Source: Allodiplogaster sudhausi (Eukaryota; Nematoda; Chromadorea; Rhabditida; Diplogasteridae). Taken from it: a DNA stretch of 64,000 nucleotides. Within the stretch, counting starts at the first letter, position 1, and each line of letters opens with the position of its first letter. The notes under the pieces are model-generated. The model ran no database searches. It was not told the DNA's origin and saw only the letters and a program-made list of their open reading frames with translations. The translations under genes and the position numbers were made by a program. This document shows positions 61,432-64,000 of this stretch, one piece after another. Location of the stretch: positions 653,501 through 717,500 of the forward strand of contig CALZFC010000097.1 of assembly GCA_945643635.1 (NCBI GenBank), given 5' to 3'.

Positions 61432-62476
61432 GTACCGAGAAAGGGAAAGAGGGCGAAAAGGATGGATTGAGACAGAAGAGGAGAGGACAGCTAGGATAGG
61501 TGACAGGAAAGTGCTGAAAGAGGGCGAGCGATAGGAAAGGAGAGTGAGTGAAAATGAGCGAGAGCGATTGAGAGAGACAGAGAGAGGCAGAGAGACTGGG
61601 AGAGAGAGAGAGGGGGAGAGAGAGGGAGAGAGAGAGGGGGAGAGACAGAGAGAGAGGGAGAGAGAGAGCATGAGCGCACGCTTAGTTCTCTACTCTTTTT
61701 GGTAAAAGGCAGAGAGGGCTAACGAAATTCCTGAAAATTGATAGTTGCTTCTTCCCTTCAGTGGTGGCCTAGAGGAGTCGGGTCTTTCTTTCTCCTTCTC
61801 TCTTCACTTTCCAAACTTCCACCCTCTGAAGAGAGAAAGAAAGAATGAGAGAGAGAGTAAAAGAGAGAGAGAGATAGAGAGATGAGACAGAGGTAGAGAA
61901 GGAAGCTAGAAAAGAGACTCATCTTTGTGTGAGTGACGTTCTCTTTTTTGGGGTTAGCAATCTTCGATGGAGAGTAAAGGTGAACGGTGATGAGAAAGAT
62001 AGAGAGAAGGAGAGGGAGATCGAGAGAGAGAAAGCGAGAGAGAGAGAGAAAGAGAGATAGATAGATAGAGAGAGAGACAGAGAAAGAGAGAAAGGGAGTA
62101 GGAAAGGATGTGGTGAGGGATTAAAAGCCCCAGAGAGACATAAAAAAGAACGCGAGAAAAAAAGAGAGAGGAGCTTAGTTAAGAATAAGATTAAGTATTG
62201 AGAGTAAGTATTGAGAGTATTTGTTATTAGTGAAGCACACGCTGCTCTTCTTCCTTCTACTGAGCAATGAGGTTGCGCGAGCTCTATTAGAATGGGGCGA
62301 AAATACGATAGCATTTTTTTTAAAAATTATATACATAAAAAGTGTTGTAGGTGGATGATGGGAAGATCTTTTGAAGGAAAAATGAACAAGAAAAATAGAG
62401 GCAAAAGTCTGCGGGTGGAGACCAAGAGAGGCGCAGAGTGAAAGAGAGAGAGATAGAGGAATAGAGTGAGAGAGGA

Positions 62477-62575
<99 letters not shown>

Positions 62576-62978
62576 AGGCATTTTAGTCCTTGTTCACGCG
62601 ACTTTCGTGTTTTGTGTGGCGTGAGATCGTTTTCTGTAATTGCCCGTGTTTCAATTCGTATTTGTTCGTGTGTGTGTGTGTAGTATGCCACTTGACCCTT
62701 TGCCTGGCTAGTTCGTATAGCATTCTCCGAAGCCCGACTCTCGTAAAGCGGTTGGAGAAAATTGCCATTCAATAAATAAGAATTAATTTTTTACAAGAAG
62801 AATTTATATTACTATGACGTCATTGCTTGCCAGCGAAATGGTCTAAAACTATGCGTTCGCTCGCTCTGTCCCTTCCTGCAGCTCTCACTCGCTCTCTCGC
62901 TCTCCCTGTCTCTCTCTCGCTCTCTCTCTCTCTCTTTCTGCCTTTCTCTGTCTATCTCTCTATGTCTCTCTCTATTTT

Positions 62979-63035
<57 letters not shown>

Positions 63036-63490
63036 TCTGTTATATCTCTAACTCCATATTCTCTAACCATAAGTTCATTCTTCTTGTCTCGCTTCTTATA
63101 TATATTTTTTATTTCTCCCGTTCTACTTCTCTAAATCTCTCCCAATTCCAACGATCACTTTTTCCCCTTTCCTTCCGAGACAACAGCACCGTTCAACTCT
63201 TCTTTGCGGGCCACATAGGACTCTGACCTCTACCGCTTTTCTTGCATGCCAGTCTCCCCAACTCTCTCTCTCTCTCACACACTCTCTCTCACTCTCTCCC
63301 TCTCCCTCTCTCTTCGTTGCCTCCCGACCCTCTTTGAAACTTCCTTATTTCTTTAAAATCTCTGCCCTCCCTCCCTCCTTGCTCGTTTCTTTATTCTGTC
63401 GTTTAATTGCCGCCGTCAGTAAACAGAATCTTGCCATGAGCAAAGTGAGGACATGACCGTGTAATGTCCAGAGACCTTCCCGGAGGGCCA

Positions 63491-63528
<38 letters not shown>

Positions 63529-64000
63529 TCTTCTTTCTCTCTCTGTCTAACGCTTTCTCTCTCTCACTCTTCTCTTCCTCCATTATCTCTCACCTACCTT
63601 TTCCATCTCCGTTCCTGCAGCTGAGGCCGCCCTCCGACGCATCTGCAGACATAGAAAAAGCCGCCATAACACGTTCCCCCTCTCACCCCGGTAGACCTAA
63701 TGGTAAGGATCACTGGCCAGCTATTCACTGGAATAATAGCTCCGTTAATAATATTTCCAAAGACCGTTTTAAGAAATTGCCAAACAACAAACAATTAAGA
63801 TAATGATCAGAGAAGAAAGCTCTTCCATTTACGTTTCCGGTTTAAAACCTCAGCCGCTCTAATTGGTCTAATTAGTAAACACGGCAACCAGCAACCCCCA
63901 TTTTCCCACTTTCCGTAAATGCATTGATCTCTAGACAGAAAGCTCTCTCTCTTGTTTGTCTCCCTCGCGGGCACACATGGATTTCGACTGCGCTCCTCTG
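61003..64000. other. Repeat-rich end of the window, no gene recognised
   Basis: Purine tracts dominate 61145-61200, 61340-61430, 61555-61670, 61840-61910, 62000-62100 and 62440-62580. Pyrimidine tracts follow at 62880-63035, 63260-63320 and 63494-63560. The switch from GA to TC near 62600-62850 makes a large imperfect inverted arrangement. I find no splice-compatible exons and no RNA gene. Confidence 0.55.

Noticed and set aside
61273..61671. Minus-strand Ser/Leu/Pro frame, and Arg/Glu frames on the other strand
   Set aside because: Pure microsatellite translation; the same pattern occurs at every GA/TC tract in the window.

Overview
This is a metazoan nuclear window, most likely from an invertebrate. 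Genes are split into many short exons by GT-AG (sometimes GC-AG) introns. Exons are GC-rich, introns are AT-rich, and (TC)n/(GA)n microsatellites are very abundant. I see no operons, bacterial genes, CRISPR array or credible RNA gene. All confident genes read on the + strand. I could not assign a species.

Layout. (1) 215-1882: the 3' exons of an unrecognised conserved-looking gene. (2) 2615-4968: a complete nine-exon gene for translation initiation factor eIF3 subunit K. (3) 7072-26599: a tandem array of mitochondrial family-I CoA transferases (acetyl-CoA hydrolase / 4-hydroxybutyrate CoA-transferase / acetate:succinate CoA-transferase type). Copies A (7072-10820) and B (12467-17943) are full length with the same 15-exon structure. 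A decayed fragment D lies at about 21780-22235. Copy C (23017-26599) is nearly complete but has a premature stop and an internal 290-bp duplication. Intron 1 of copy B carries a 2-kb near-perfect palindrome. Between B and C are an inverted-repeat-bounded segment containing a broken ribosomal P-protein tail, a GC-rich hairpin and a possible 40-residue secreted peptide. (4) 26600-37700: about 11 kb without a convincing coding gene, dominated by blocks of (TC)n and (GA)n in alternating orientation; it probably holds the promoter and 5' UTR of the next gene. (5) 37703-59400: a 55-coding-exon gene (1,819 residues as assembled here) for MRCK / Genghis Khan, the Cdc42-binding kinase, with kinase, coiled coil, C1, PH, CNH and CRIB parts. 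(6) 59401-64000: the 3' UTR and further GA/TC-rich DNA.

The most interesting observation is in the MRCK gene. If the intron after coding exon 18 is not spliced, the frame stays open for 151 more codons. It adds an acidic stretch, a Pro/Ser-rich linker and a hydrophobic segment 18 residues from a stop. The product would be a ~691-residue kinase with a short coil and a C-terminal membrane anchor, the architecture of vertebrate DMPK, made from an MRCK gene. Other points worth checking are a TG (not AG) 3' splice site in CoA-transferase copy A, repeated GC splice donors, microsatellite growth inside the mitochondrial presequence of copy B, and homogenised 3' halves of the tandem copies.

Exon boundaries were placed by hand from splice signals, reading-frame phase and remembered family patterns. 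Each full CDS sums to a multiple of three. No database search was possible.
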